Assembly (NCBI RefSeq): GCF_036169555.1
Contig: NZ_CP108032.1
Coordinates: forward strand, 6,572,001-6,636,000
DNA from: Streptomyces sp. NBC_00306
GTDB lineage: Bacteria; Actinomycetota; Actinomycetes; Streptomycetales; Streptomycetaceae
Direction of reading: 5' to 3'
Length of the DNA stretch: 64,000 nucleotides
A program made the position numbers and the translations under genes. Under the pieces are notes generated by a model. It saw only the letters and a list, made by a program, of their open reading frames with translations, did not search any database and had not been told where the DNA came from. Shown one piece after another: positions 9,032-19,443 of the stretch. The stretch's first letter is position 1. Each line of letters opens with the position of its first letter.

Positions 9032-9481
9032 ATGAACATCCCTTTCTTGGACAACTGGCTCAAGCGCCACAGCGCCGACACCGGTGAGAGTGACTTCGCG
9101 GCCGCCGAGAAGGACCCCGAGCGCGCGGCCGCCATCGCCGAGCTGCTCTCGGAGTGCGAGCTGCTGCGTGTCCGAGTGGGCCAGGCCGGGCTCGAACTGG
9201 ACGACTCCCCGGCATCCTTGAGCGCTCTCGACCAGCTGCCGCCACGCTGGCGCGACGACCCGGAGGAACTGCCCTGGCTCGGCAACGACGCGGGGCTCTA
9301 CCTCGGCACCGTGATCGTCCGTACCGTCCCGGGCGCGAGCTGGCACATCTGGCCGGGCGGCAGCCCGGTGGTGCGCCTCGTCTCCGGCCGTGAGATCAGC
9401 GTCGTGGAGGCCGGTCTGGACTGGGCCGTGACCGGTTCGCCGGAGCTCTCCCAGGTCTACGCGGAGGCCGCCGAAGCCTGA
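9032..9481 (+). CDS. Conserved streptomycete protein of unknown function
   Basis: A 149-aa soluble protein opening with MNIPFLDNWLKRH. It has a charged helical N-terminal third, then a compact region with several tryptophans (PPRWRDD, SWHIWPGG). I do not recognise a characterised domain, though the pattern resembles a small family common in streptomycetes. It follows xthA by 58 bp on the same strand, so it could share that message. The 110 bp after it hold an AT-rich stretch that probably contains the gluA promoter. Confidence 0.65.
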   Translation: MNIPFLDNWLKRHSADTGESDFAAAEKDPERAAAIAELLSECELLRVRVGQAGLELDDSPASLSALDQLPPRWRDDPEELPWLGNDAGLYLGTVIVRTVPGASWHIWPGGSPVVRLVSGREISVVEAGLDWAVTGSPELSQVYAEAAEA

Positions 9482-9592
9482 AGTTGGTAAATACGGCTTA
9501 TGCCCCATTTATGCGTGTCGGGTGTGAAGTCCCTTATCGGGCTGGATAGTTTGCGCTGACCTCGACACTGCGATGGGTGGGTAGGGCAGTCT

Positions 9593-10336
<744 letters not shown>

Positions 10337-10353
10337 CGGGGGGTGCAGTACCG

Positions 10354-11268
10354 ATGATGCGTACGAGGCGCGCCCTGGCGGCGCTGACGCTCGTCCTGGC
10401 GGCCGTGGCCGTCACGGCCTGCGGCAAGGAAGGCAGTCCACCGGTCAAGGGGCCGCAGGCCGACCAACTGCCGGACTACCAGGTGAACAAGGGCTTCCAG
10501 CTGCCCGATTCGCCGACCTGGCGCAAGGCCGAGAAGCGCGGTCACCTCGTCGTCGGGGCCAAGGAGGACCAGCCGTACGTCGGCGAGAAGGACCCGGCCA
10601 CCGGCCTGTACACCGGGTTCGACATCGAGATCGCCAAAATGGTCGGCGCCTATCTGGGCTTCGACCCCGGGACCATCACCTTCCGGACGATCGCCTCCGC
10701 GAACCGCGAAACCGCCCTGCAGAACGGCCAGATCGACTACTACGTCGGCACCTACACCATCAACGACAACCGCAAGAAGCTCGTCGGCTTCGCGGGCCCG
10801 TACTTCCTCGCCGGCCAGTCGCTGCTCGTACGGGCGGACGAGAACGACATCAAGGGCCCCCAGGACCTCGACGGCAAGCGCGTCTGTTCGGCCGCCGGCT
10901 CGACCCCCTACCAGCGCATCGCGAGCGACTACCCGAAGGCCGACCTCGTCGCGTACGACACCTACTCCGTCTGCGTCGACAACCTGCTCACCTATCAGGT
11001 CGACGCCGTGACCACCGACGACGCGATCCTCACCGGCTACGCGGCCAAGGTGCCCGACGAACTCAAGGTCGTCGGCAAGCCGTTCTCCCAGGAGCCGTAC
11101 GGCATCGGCGTCCCCCGCAACGACAACGCCCTGCGCTTCGCGATCGACGACGCGCTCGCGGCCAACGAGAAGAACGGGAACTGGCAGAAGGCCTACGCAG
11201 CGACGCTCGGCCTGTCCGGGGTACCGGCCCCGAAGCCGCCCCCGATCGACCGCTATCCGGCGTCCTGA
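10354..11268 (+). CDS. gluB: Glutamate-type amino acid ABC transporter binding lipoprotein
   Basis: A 304-aa SBP_bac_3 family receptor. The signal peptide ends in a VTAC lipobox (Cys23), so it is a lipoprotein on the outer membrane face. The mature part has the family pattern GHLVVGAKEDQPY, a TGLYTGFDIEIAKM ligand segment, and YYVGTYTINDNRK, where an Arg/Asp pair usually holds the amino acid backbone. The start could be either ATG 10354 or 10357. It follows gluA and precedes the two permease genes. Confidence 0.88.
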   Translation: MMRTRRALAALTLVLAAVAVTACGKEGSPPVKGPQADQLPDYQVNKGFQLPDSPTWRKAEKRGHLVVGAKEDQPYVGEKDPATGLYTGFDIEIAKMVGAYLGFDPGTITFRTIASANRETALQNGQIDYYVGTYTINDNRKKLVGFAGPYFLAGQSLLVRADENDIKGPQDLDGKRVCSAAGSTPYQRIASDYPKADLVAYDTYSVCVDNLLTYQVDAVTTDDAILTGYAAKVPDELKVVGKPFSQEPYGIGVPRNDNALRFAIDDALAANEKNGNWQKAYAATLGLSGVPAPKPPPIDRYPAS

Positions 11269-11279
11269 GCGAGGCACCT

Positions 11280-11924
11280 GTGAACGTACTGACCGACAAC
11301 TTCTCCCTGTACGGCGAGGGCTTTCTCGGCACCGTCGAACTCACGGTGTACGCCTCGCTCCTCGCCCTGGTCCTCGGCTTCGTCATGGCGTCCTTCCGCG
11401 CCGCCCCCGTGGGCTCGCTGCGCGTCGTCGGCACGGTGTGGGTGACCGTGCTGCGCAACACCCCGCTCACCCTGCTGTTCTTCGCCGTCCTGCTGGGACT
11501 CCCGCGTTTCGGGCTGGTCCTGCCCTTCCAGGTCTTCGCGGTGATCGCACTGGGCTGCTACACCTCGGCCTTCATCTGCGAGGCGCTGCGCTCCGGCATC
11601 AACACCGTGCCGACGGGTCAGGGCGAGGCGGCCCGCAGCCTCGGGATGAGCTTCGGCCAGACCCTGAACACCGTGGTGCTGCCCCAGGCGTTCCGCAGCG
11701 TCATCCCACCGGTCGGCTCCACACTCATCGCCCTCGCCAAGAACTCGGCGATCGCGGGCGCGTTCAGCGTCACCGAGCTCCTCGGCGTCTACAAGCCCCT
11801 CAACGAGATGGGCTACAGCATCATCTGGTCCTTCGTCTGGATCGCTGTCGGCTACCTGATCATCACCCTGACCATCAGTGCGCTGTTCAACGTGCTCGAG
11901 AAGCGCTTCGGAGTCGCCCGATGA
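11280..11924 (+). CDS. gluC: Glutamate-type amino acid ABC transporter permease, first
   Basis: A 214-aa PAAT permease with about five transmembrane segments, starting at GTG 11280, 11 bp after gluB. It carries the canonical NTPLTLLFF block and the cytoplasmic EAA coupling loop GQGEAARSLGMSFGQT followed by LPQAFRSVIPP. The last four bases overlap the gluD start, so the two permeases are made together and probably form a heterodimer. Confidence 0.9.
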   Translation: MNVLTDNFSLYGEGFLGTVELTVYASLLALVLGFVMASFRAAPVGSLRVVGTVWVTVLRNTPLTLLFFAVLLGLPRFGLVLPFQVFAVIALGCYTSAFICEALRSGINTVPTGQGEAARSLGMSFGQTLNTVVLPQAFRSVIPPVGSTLIALAKNSAIAGAFSVTELLGVYKPLNEMGYSIIWSFVWIAVGYLIITLTISALFNVLEKRFGVAR

Positions 11925-12787
11925 CTTCCACCGCCCTCTACGACGTCCCCGGACCCCACACCCGCAGGCGGCACCGGCTCTACGGCATCATCTCCACCGT
12001 CGCCGTCCTCGCCCTGGTCGGCTGGATCGTCTATCTGCTGTTCGACACCGGCCAGTTCACCGCGGCCAAGTGGACACCCTTCGAGTACAAGGGCATCCAG
12101 GAACTGCTGCTGAGGGGGCTCGGCAACACCCTCAAGGCGTTCGCCTGCGCCGCTGTGCTCTCGCTCCTCCTCGGCGGGATCCTCGCCGTCGGCCGGCTCT
12201 CCGAACACCGGGCCCTGCGCTGGCCGGCCACGGTGGTCGTGGAGTTCTTCAGGGCGATGCCCGTGCTGGTGATGATCTTCTTCATCTTCGTCGCGCTGAA
12301 GGTGCAGCCGCTGCCCGCCCTGGTGGCCGGACTGACGCTCTACAACGGCTCGGTGCTCGCCGAGGTGTTCCGGGCCGGCATCAACTCCGTGGAGCCGGGC
12401 CAGCGGGAGGCCTCGTACGCACTCGGCATGCGCAAGACACAGGTCATGGCCCACGTTCTGATGCCGCAGGCCGTACGCGCGATGCTGCCGACGATCATCA
12501 GTCAGCTGGTGGTCGCCCTCAAGGACACCTCACTCGGCTATCTCATCACCTATGAGGAATTCCTCCACGCGGGCAAGCTCATCGCGTCGAATCTCGACTA
12601 CGATTTGCCGTTCATCCCTGTGGTGATGGTGATTTCGCCGATCTACATCGGGATGTGCATGCTGCTCTCCTGGTTCGCCAACTGGATGGCCAGGCGGCAG
12701 CGGCGCAATCCGAGAACAGAGGCCGTGGACATCGCCCCGGCCGAACCAGGGACGCTGCTGCCCGGGGGTCCTCCCGAGCCTCGATAG
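11921..12787 (+). CDS. gluD: Glutamate-type amino acid ABC transporter permease, second
   Basis: A 288-aa PAAT permease, longer than its partner through a 30-residue cytoplasmic N-tail and a 30-residue C-tail. It has the FRAMPVLVMIFF block and EAA loop GQREASYALGMRKTQ with LMPQAVRAMLP. ATGA overlap with gluC indicates translational coupling. A short GC hairpin at 12830-12846 may end the operon; the next gene is convergent. Confidence 0.9.
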   Translation: MTSTALYDVPGPHTRRRHRLYGIISTVAVLALVGWIVYLLFDTGQFTAAKWTPFEYKGIQELLLRGLGNTLKAFACAAVLSLLLGGILAVGRLSEHRALRWPATVVVEFFRAMPVLVMIFFIFVALKVQPLPALVAGLTLYNGSVLAEVFRAGINSVEPGQREASYALGMRKTQVMAHVLMPQAVRAMLPTIISQLVVALKDTSLGYLITYEEFLHAGKLIASNLDYDLPFIPVVMVISPIYIGMCMLLSWFANWMARRQRRNPRTEAVDIAPAEPGTLLPGGPPEPR

Positions 12788-12829
12788 GTACGGAGGGCAG
12801 GACAGCAGCTCATGGGGCACGACTCATTT

Positions 12830-12846
12830 CCCCGCCCTGGGCGGGG
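12830..12846. terminator. Short GC hairpin between convergent genes
   Basis: CCCCGCC (12830-12836) pairs with GGCGGGG (12840-12846) across a 3-nt loop, 42 bp after gluD and 21 bp before the end of the convergent hydrolase gene. There is no T-run, as is normal for many streptomycete terminators. A weak call. Confidence 0.4.
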
Positions 12847-12867
12847 GCCCCTGGCAGCAGCCGGTGA

Positions 12868-14475
12868 TCACTTCTGGCGCAGCGGGACCGACAGATACGA
12901 CGGGTCGGCTGCGGACGAGGAGAAGGTCAGCTGCGCGCCGAACGGGTTGTGCTCGATGTAGAGCGGGTCGACAGTGTCGACGACCAGGGCGAGACGGTGG
13001 CCCGCCGGTACGTCGTAGGCCGTGGAGAACAGTTCCAGGTCGACGGCGAACGGCGTGCCGGGCGTCTTGTCGTGGAAGGTGTACGGCGCATTGCTGACCA
13101 GCTTGCCGAGGCCGAGCGGGCCCACGTCGTAGAGGTACGCGACGAGGGTGCCGCTCTCCTTGGTACCGGTGAGCGTGGTGTGCAGCTTCGCGGTTCCCCG
13201 GATCTGCTGCGTCGAGTCGTAGCGCTCCGACTGCCACACGGCGGCGAACGGCCGCGGCAGCAGCGGGATCGACGCGATCGGGGGCAGTTTCACGAACTGG
13301 TCGAGCATGCTGGACAGCAGGATGAGCCCGCCGTTGGCGCCCGAATCGACGTTGGCCCAGATCTTCTTCCTGCCGTCCAGGTTCAGCTTGCGCCGGTCCG
13401 CCGCGACCGACTTCCAGTCGGGGTAGCTCTCGTACGCGCCGGTGGAACGGGACTTGAGACGGACCGGCTGCTCGCGGTCCACGCCGTTGTCGTCGCCCTT
13501 GAGGTAGTGGTCGAGCCAGCGGTGGGTGCTGGTCCAGGTGTCGTTGGGCAGCCCGAGGAGACCGCCGATCTCCGGGGTGGCATGGTCGCCGGGGCGGAAC
13601 TCCAGCCGCTTGGGGACGGTCAGCTTCTCGTAGAAGTCCGCGGTCTGGTTCGGCGGGAAGACCGTGTCGCCCCAGGCGTTGCCCAGCATGACGGCCGTGC
13701 CGTTGGCGTTGATCCGGTCCACGAAGGCGGCCGGTGAACGCTTCTTCCCCCAGTCGACCATCTCCTGCTCCTTGTCGAGATGGGAGCCGAGGAAGTCATG
13801 GGTGAACTGCTGGAACTCGGGGCTGGGCCGGCCGGTGAGATAGCCGGCGCCGCTGAGCAGCAGAGCGGCCTGCCGGTTCTGGGTGCGGCCGCGGTAGATG
13901 GAATCGACGAGGTCGGCCCAGCCACTGAGGGCGGCCACGGCCTTGATCCGCTTGTCGTGGGCGGCGGCCAGCAGGCTGATCCCGGCCGCGTAGGAGACAC
14001 CGGCCATCCCGATCCGGCTCGGATCGGCCGGCGTGTTGGCGAGCGTCCAGTCGATGACCTTGGACGCGTCGGCGACGTCGGGCGGTCCCGCCACCTCGAT
14101 GTAGCCGCCCGACTGCCAGAAACCACGGGCGTTGTAGGTGACCACCACATATCCGGCGTCGGCGAGCTTCTTGGCCTGTGCGAGATACTCGATCTGGGGC
14201 AGCGCCCAGCTGGTGGGCAGGATCAGTACGGGATAGGTGCGGCTGCCGTCAGCGCCCGCCGGGGTGACCACGTTCCCCTTGAGCACCGTGCCGCCGTCGC
14301 CCTTGATGTCGACGAAACGTACGCCGGGTACCCCGGTCTGCTGTTCGGCCCTGAGCGGTGCGGTGACGCCCGCGACCGGTGCGGCGGGCGCGACACCGGC
14401 CGCCGGCCCGGCGAGGAGCGCGGCGGAGACGGTGCCGATGGCGGTGGTACGCAGAACCTTGCGCGGCTGTCCCAC
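12868..14475 (-). CDS. Secreted alpha/beta hydrolase, S15 / CocE-NonD type
   Basis: A 535-aa enzyme with a cleavable signal peptide ending near residue 37. The body follows the X-Pro dipeptidyl-peptidase S15 pattern: catalytic Ser161 in GVSYAAG, the substrate-side SGWADL and QSGGY segments, a helical cap, then a C-terminal jelly-roll domain (about 380-535) as in CocE and X-Pro peptidases. It probably cleaves a peptide or ester outside the cell; the exact substrate is not evident. The GTG start at 14475 has GGAG six bases upstream. An inverted repeat at 14539-14558 lies in the promoter region. Confidence 0.75.
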   Translation of the reverse strand: MGQPRKVLRTTAIGTVSAALLAGPAAGVAPAAPVAGVTAPLRAEQQTGVPGVRFVDIKGDGGTVLKGNVVTPAGADGSRTYPVLILPTSWALPQIEYLAQAKKLADAGYVVVTYNARGFWQSGGYIEVAGPPDVADASKVIDWTLANTPADPSRIGMAGVSYAAGISLLAAAHDKRIKAVAALSGWADLVDSIYRGRTQNRQAALLLSGAGYLTGRPSPEFQQFTHDFLGSHLDKEQEMVDWGKKRSPAAFVDRINANGTAVMLGNAWGDTVFPPNQTADFYEKLTVPKRLEFRPGDHATPEIGGLLGLPNDTWTSTHRWLDHYLKGDDNGVDREQPVRLKSRSTGAYESYPDWKSVAADRRKLNLDGRKKIWANVDSGANGGLILLSSMLDQFVKLPPIASIPLLPRPFAAVWQSERYDSTQQIRGTAKLHTTLTGTKESGTLVAYLYDVGPLGLGKLVSNAPYTFHDKTPGTPFAVDLELFSTAYDVPAGHRLALVVDTVDPLYIEHNPFGAQLTFSSSAADPSYLSVPLRQK

Positions 14476-14538
14476 AGGTCACTCCTCACACGTGTCACGG
14501 GAAAGTGACCCGACGGTAACGTCAGCGACTTACGCGAG

Positions 14539-14558
14539 GTAACTCCTCGGTAAGTTAC
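14539..14558. promoter_or_regulatory. Inverted repeat GTAAC-N10-GTTAC, possible operator
   Basis: GTAAC at 14539-14543 and GTTAC at 14554-14558 form a perfect 5-bp inverted repeat, about 65 bp upstream of the secreted hydrolase gene. Related GGTAA-like words crowd the same 50 bp. A TetR- or MarR-sized operator is conceivable; there is no linked regulator. Confidence 0.3.
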
Positions 14559-14586
14559 GTGTGAGTAAAGATTGTTGGACGTCGCG

Positions 14587-15768
14587 TCAGTACAGGGCGC
14601 TCTTCGTCCGCCAGGTCTCCCACGGCAGATTCCACTCGCCGTAGCCGTTGTTGAGGGCCTGCGTGCCCTTGGCCTCGTTGCCCGTGACCTCGAACGGATC
14701 GCCCACCTGGACCTGGCCGTAGATCCACTTGGCGTCCGCGTCGCTCATGCCGATGCAGCCGGAACTCCGGTTGGCGTTGCCGAAGTAGCCGGTGTTCCAG
14801 GGCGCCGCGTGCGCGTACATGCCCGACCACGTCAGCCGCATCGAGTAGTCGACCATCTTGTTGTATGCGTCGCCGAGGCCCACGGTCTCCGAACGCATGT
14901 TGATCGTGCCCTCCTTCGCCATCAGCACGGTCCTGCCCCGCCAGGACGCCTTCTCGCCGCCCGGGGTGCCCGCGGACATCGGCACCTCCCTGACCGCGCG
15001 GCCGTCGCGCACCAGCGTCAGGCGGTGCCGGTCCAGGTCCACCGCGACCGACTGGCTCCTGCCGATGGTGTAGGTCGTCGCGTAGTCACGGACGAACCAC
15101 CCGCCCGCTCCCGAGTCGATGCCGCTCAGCTCGGCATCGAGCGAGACCTTCGTGCCCGGCCGCCAGTACTCCTTCGGCCGCCAGTCGACCCTGTCCCTGC
15201 CCGACCAGTCGCGCATCCAGCCCCAGGAGCCCTCGGTGTTGTTCGAGGTGGTGACCTTGAGGTGCTTCTCCACCTGGGCCCTGTTCTTCACCGGGTGGTC
15301 GAACACGATCGACAGGGGGTGCGCGACGCCGACCGTGGAGTTCTTGCCCGGGGCCATCGCGAGCTTGTTGACCTTGGCGGGGGCGGCGGTGGCGAAAGCC
15401 GCCGTGGAGGCGCCTCCGCCGGTGTCCTTCGCCGCGACCGAGTAGCGGGTGCCCGGGGTCGCGGGGCGGACCGACGTCCAGCTCCTGCCGTCGTCGGCGA
15501 TGCGTCCGTCCAGCCGTCCGCCCTTGGCGTCGGTGACCGTGACCTCCGCCAGCTTTCCGTCGGCGAGCGTCACCCGTACGGGCTCGCCGGCGGCCTGCTT
15601 GCCTGTCGGGGTCACCGAGATGGCGGGCCCGTCCTTGCCGTCGGCATCGGCGTCCGCCGTGCCGCCGGAACATCCGGTGAGCAGCACGGCAAGCACCGCG
15701 CCGCCGACGGACACGGCGGGGCGGACGGGTCGGCGGCCGAGCGGGAAGCGCGGTCGTGTGCGGCTCAA
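14587..15768 (-). CDS. L,D-transpeptidase lipoprotein with N-terminal Ig-like domains
   Basis: A 393-aa envelope protein that would form 3-3 peptidoglycan cross-links. The signal ends in LLTGC (lipidated Cys33). Two beta-rich Ig-like modules (about 48-240) precede a YkuD domain with catalytic His320 in YAHAAPW and Cys338 in RSSGCIGM, the usual HxnSxGC arrangement of mycobacterial LdtMt2-type enzymes. The start codon is TTG at 15768, supported by GGAGG seven bases upstream. An ORF on the opposite strand over this gene is a shadow. Confidence 0.9.
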   Translation of the reverse strand: MSRTRPRFPLGRRPVRPAVSVGGAVLAVLLTGCSGGTADADADGKDGPAISVTPTGKQAAGEPVRVTLADGKLAEVTVTDAKGGRLDGRIADDGRSWTSVRPATPGTRYSVAAKDTGGGASTAAFATAAPAKVNKLAMAPGKNSTVGVAHPLSIVFDHPVKNRAQVEKHLKVTTSNNTEGSWGWMRDWSGRDRVDWRPKEYWRPGTKVSLDAELSGIDSGAGGWFVRDYATTYTIGRSQSVAVDLDRHRLTLVRDGRAVREVPMSAGTPGGEKASWRGRTVLMAKEGTINMRSETVGLGDAYNKMVDYSMRLTWSGMYAHAAPWNTGYFGNANRSSGCIGMSDADAKWIYGQVQVGDPFEVTGNEAKGTQALNNGYGEWNLPWETWRTKSALY

Positions 15769-15983
15769 GGCAAAACCTCCGTTGCGGTCTTCGTCGCGCA
15801 GTGAGAGTCCGCTCCGGTGTCGCGGGTTCCGGAATTTCCCGGATTTCCCTCTAACTCCGGTGTGACGATAAACGCAGGGAAAGAGACGTTTGGTCCACGG
15901 CGAACGCGGGCCCGAGGCCGGCCGCGACCTCCTGCGGGCCGTGACCCCTGGTGTTCTGTCCGGTCGTCAGGCACTCTCGCCTG

Positions 15984-16526
15984 ATGGATCCGGCACCGGC
16001 AGGAACGATCCTGCGACTGAGGCTGAGGCGGCGGGCCGAGTGGATACCGCTCGCCGCGATCGTGCTGCTCGTCGTCTGGGGCATCGCCACGGCGTCGATC
16101 GTCGACGGGCCCAACGGCACCTCCGGAGGCATCGCGCTCGCGGTCGTCGGAGTGCCGGTGGCCGTGTTCGCCGTCAGCTGCGCGGCGCATCTGGTGCGGC
16201 CGATGCGCCTCACCGTCGACGCCGGCGGGCTGGAGGTACGGCTGCCGCTCTGGCCGGCCAGGACCGTCCCCTGGTCCCGGATCACCGGCGTGAGCGCCCC
16301 GCCGGACCACGTCGTCGTCGACTGCGCCGCACCCGTCGGTGGCCTGCCGCCGACCTGCCGGCCACGGGCCGCGTACCGCAGACTCGCGGCCGACCTCGGA
16401 CGGCCCGCCGGCGGTCAGGGGCTCTGCTTCGAGACGCGCGTCTTCGACCTGGAGGCGGCCGAACTGCTCGACGCGATCGCACGGCACGCCCCGCAGGGGA
16501 CCCCGGTGCGTGCGGGACGGTCCTGA
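15984..16526 (+). CDS. Small membrane protein of unknown function, PH-like
   Basis: A 180-aa protein with two N-terminal hydrophobic segments (about 21-41 and 49-68) separated by a short outer loop. A cytoplasmic region follows, with the LTVDAGGLEVRLPLWPARTVPWSRI pattern often seen in bacterial PH-like membrane proteins (shown here in two halves: LTVDAGGLEVRL and WPARTVPWSRI). It diverges from the L,D-transpeptidase gene across 215 bp, which must hold both promoters. Function unknown. Confidence 0.6.
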   Translation: MDPAPAGTILRLRLRRRAEWIPLAAIVLLVVWGIATASIVDGPNGTSGGIALAVVGVPVAVFAVSCAAHLVRPMRLTVDAGGLEVRLPLWPARTVPWSRITGVSAPPDHVVVDCAAPVGGLPPTCRPRAAYRRLAADLGRPAGGQGLCFETRVFDLEAAELLDAIARHAPQGTPVRAGRS

Positions 16527-16764
16527 CGGGGCGCGAACGCGGTCCTCTGTCCGGCAGTCCCCGGCGGGCGGACGACGACAGCTACGGCCCTCCCCCGTAG
16601 CCCTTCGGGCACGGGAGGTGCCCCCACGCCGCGTTGTCGGATCGCCCGGATACGACCGGCATGAGGGCGACCTTCCCCAGCCTCCGGCGGGGTGCCCCCA
16701 TCGCCGTGCGATGCACCGCATCCGACGCCGCGCGCTGATCCAACGGCGATGACGGGGACAGCCC

Positions 16765-17508
16765 TCAGCTCGCTGCCTGGGCCGAGGGCCGCGGGGTGGG
16801 CAGCGGTGCCTGTGCCGCACGGGTGACGTCCGCGACCAGCTCGACCACGTCCGGTCCGTACGCCTGCGAGTTGACCACCTTGAGCAGCAGACAGAACGAC
16901 GAGGCCCCGTGCTTGCGGGTGAGCTTCTCGTGGTTGCGGGCGAGATAGCGGGTCGCCGCCTGGTTGGTTATCGCGCGCTGGCCGCAGAAGAGGAAGACCG
17001 GCCGGGCGTCCTGGCCCGCGGTGAGCCGGGCGAGGAACACGTACTCGGCGACGCCGGGCTCCATCCGGTAGCGCTCCGACCCGATCTGGAACGCCCCCTG
17101 GTCCGGACCGGGCTCCGGATCGGTGTTGATCCGCACGCCGGGCAGCAGCGAATGCAGATGCGCGGCCATCCGGCGGTTGCTGAACGGGCCTCCCACGCAG
17201 AACTCCGTGCGCTCGCCGAAGCCCTGCTGGGCCGTGTCGTGCCAGACGATCTGGGCGTGCGCCCCGCAGCCCTTGATCAGCGCGGAGAGCTCCAGGAGGG
17301 CGAAGACGTCGAAACGGTGCACGGAGCCGTCCCGGCCGGCCTCACGGTTGACCACGAGCAGCGATTCGGAGTTCGTGGGCAGACCGAAGAATGCCTGCTT
17401 GCGACGGAGTTTGCGGCGCCACAGATACGTGCGCGCGAGCCAGCCGAGCGTGGCGCTGATGCCGGCGGCCACCACGCCGAGCACGATGTTGCGTACGTCG
17501 TCAGTCAT
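16765..17508 (-). CDS. Conserved protein of unknown function with an N-terminal membrane anchor
   Basis: A 247-aa protein. Residues 7-28 form one hydrophobic segment followed by a basic RRKLRRK stop-transfer, so most of the chain is probably cytoplasmic. Recognisable but unassigned blocks are GLPTNSESLLVVNREAG, WHDTAQQGFGERTEFCVGGPFSNRRM and GVAEYVFLARL. The middle resembles an NTP- or nucleotide-binding alpha/beta fold, but I cannot name the family. The 238 bp before its 3' end (16527-16764) show no gene; a convergent terminator is likely there. Confidence 0.6.
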   Translation of the reverse strand: MTDDVRNIVLGVVAAGISATLGWLARTYLWRRKLRRKQAFFGLPTNSESLLVVNREAGRDGSVHRFDVFALLELSALIKGCGAHAQIVWHDTAQQGFGERTEFCVGGPFSNRRMAAHLHSLLPGVRINTDPEPGPDQGAFQIGSERYRMEPGVAEYVFLARLTAGQDARPVFLFCGQRAITNQAATRYLARNHEKLTRKHGASSFCLLLKVVNSQAYGPDVVELVADVTRAAQAPLPTPRPSAQAAS

Positions 17509-17613
17509 GGGCGCGCATGGTAGCGGGGTTGTCGCGACATTGTTCGAAACGGTCCTGACGAGACGTGCGCGGTGAAGTTACGCTGCGCGGACGTACGTTG
17601 ACTGGAGGTACGG

Positions 17614-19431
17614 ATGCGTCGCTCCGTCGCACGGAATGTGTCGGCTCTGGCCGTGACCGCGGCCGTCATCTCGATCGGGGCCGCGGCCCCGCCCACCCCC
17701 TCGCCGCCGGGCGGGGCACCGGTCAAGAAGCCGGTCGCCGTGGGCTACGGCGGCGCCGTCGCCAGTGTCGACGCGGACGCGTCGGCCGCGGGCATCGAGG
17801 TGCTGCGCCGTGGCGGCAACGCCGTGGACGCGGCCGTCGCGACGGCCGCCGCGCTCGGCGTCACCGAGCCGTACTCCGCCGGCATCGGCGGTGGCGGCTT
17901 CTTCGTCTACTACAACGCCAAGTCCCGCACGGTCCACACCATCGACGGCCGCGAGACCGCGCCCCGCTCCGCCGACGCCTCCCTCTTCCTGGAGAACGGC
18001 AAGCCCATCCCCTTCGAGGAGGGCGTGACGAGCGGCCTGGGCGTCGGCACCCCCGGCACCCCGGCGACCTGGGAGTCGGCGCTGGACGCCTGGGGGAGCA
18101 GGCCGCTGGGGCAGCTGTTGCAGCCGGCCGAACGCCTGGCGAAGGACGGCTTCACCGTCGACGCCACCTTCCGCTCGCAGACCCAGTCCAACCAGGCCCG
18201 CTTCGCGGACTTCCCCGCATCGGCGGAGCTCTTCCTGCCCGGCGGGCAGCTCCCGGTCGTCGGCTCGGTCTTCAAGAACCCGGATCTGGCGCGTACGTAC
18301 AAGGAGATCGCCCGCAAGGGCGTCGGCACGCTGTACCGCGGCGACATCGCCCAGGACATCGTGCGCACCGTCCGCACGCCTCCGGTGGCCAAGGGCGCCA
18401 CCCGGGTCGTACGGCCCGGCGATCTGACCACGCGCGACCTGCGCGCGTACGAGACGATCCGGCGGGCGCCCACGAAGGTCTCCTACCGCGGCCTGGACGT
18501 CTACGGCATGGCTCCGGTCTCCTCCGGCGGCACCAGCGTCGGCGAGGCGCTCAACATCCTGGAGCGGAGCAACCTGTCGAAGGCCACGCAGACGCAGTAT
18601 CTGCACCGCTTCATCGAGGCGAGCCGGATCGCGTTCGCGGACCGAGGGCGCTGGGTCGGTGACCCGGCGTTCGAGAAGGTGCCGACGAAGGGGCTCCTGT
18701 CGCAGCGGTTCGCCGACTCGCGCGGATGCCTGATCAAGGACGACGCGGTGCTCACCAGCCCGCTGGCGCCGGGCGATCCGAACAGGCCGGTGGCGTGCGG
18801 CGGATCGGGCACGGCGGCACCGACCACGTTCGAGGGCGAGAACACCACCCATCTGACGGCGGCCGACAAGTGGGGCAACGTCGTCGCCTACACCCTCACC
18901 ATCGAGTCGACCGGCGGCAGCGGCATCACCGTGCCCGATCGGGGCTTCCTGCTCAACAACGAGCTCACGGACTTCTCGTTCGCCCCGGCCAGCCCGGCGG
19001 TGCACGACCCGAACCTGCCGGGTCCGGGCAAGCGACCGCGCTCGTCGATCTCGCCGACGATCGTCCTCGATGACGGCCGTCCCGTCCTCGCACTCGGATC
19101 CCCGGGCGGGGCGACCATCATCACCACCGTCCTCCAGTCCCTGACGGGCCGTCTGGACCGGGGCCTGCCGTTGGTGGACGCGATCGCCGCGCCGCGCGCC
19201 AGCCAGCGCAACCAGACGACGACGGAGATCGAGCCGGCTCTGTGGAACAGCCCGCTCCGCGGACAGCTGGAGAAGATCGGGCACGCCTTCCGGCAGAACC
19301 CGGAGATCGGCGCGGCGACGGGCATCGAGCGGCTGCCCGACGGCCGCTGGCTCGCCGCCGCCGAAAAGGTCCGCAGGGGCGGCGGATCGGCCATGGTCGT
19401 CCGCCCCAGCGGTGATCCGTACGGCCGCTGA
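17614..19431 (+). CDS. ggt: Gamma-glutamyltransferase
   Basis: A 605-aa Ntn hydrolase that transfers or hydrolyses the gamma-glutamyl bond of glutathione-like compounds outside the cell. A signal peptide (about 1-30) leads into the large subunit. Autocleavage is expected before Thr411 in the NTTHLTAADKWGN block, making the new N-terminal nucleophile. The later PRSSISPTIVLDDG and GSPGGATIITT blocks complete the small-subunit active site. Length and motifs are normal. A perfect 22-bp hairpin follows 12 bp after the stop. Confidence 0.92.
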   Translation: MRRSVARNVSALAVTAAVISIGAAAPPTPSPPGGAPVKKPVAVGYGGAVASVDADASAAGIEVLRRGGNAVDAAVATAAALGVTEPYSAGIGGGGFFVYYNAKSRTVHTIDGRETAPRSADASLFLENGKPIPFEEGVTSGLGVGTPGTPATWESALDAWGSRPLGQLLQPAERLAKDGFTVDATFRSQTQSNQARFADFPASAELFLPGGQLPVVGSVFKNPDLARTYKEIARKGVGTLYRGDIAQDIVRTVRTPPVAKGATRVVRPGDLTTRDLRAYETIRRAPTKVSYRGLDVYGMAPVSSGGTSVGEALNILERSNLSKATQTQYLHRFIEASRIAFADRGRWVGDPAFEKVPTKGLLSQRFADSRGCLIKDDAVLTSPLAPGDPNRPVACGGSGTAAPTTFEGENTTHLTAADKWGNVVAYTLTIESTGGSGITVPDRGFLLNNELTDFSFAPASPAVHDPNLPGPGKRPRSSISPTIVLDDGRPVLALGSPGGATIITTVLQSLTGRLDRGLPLVDAIAAPRASQRNQTTTEIEPALWNSPLRGQLEKIGHAFRQNPEIGAATGIERLPDGRWLAAAEKVRRGGGSAMVVRPSGDPYGR

Positions 19432-19443
19432 CCGAACGGCGCA

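Noticed and set aside
9482-9592. TTATGC direct repeat (9498, 9509) as a gluA operator
   Set aside because: The two words are short and AT-rich; I could not place a convincing -35/-10 pair around them.
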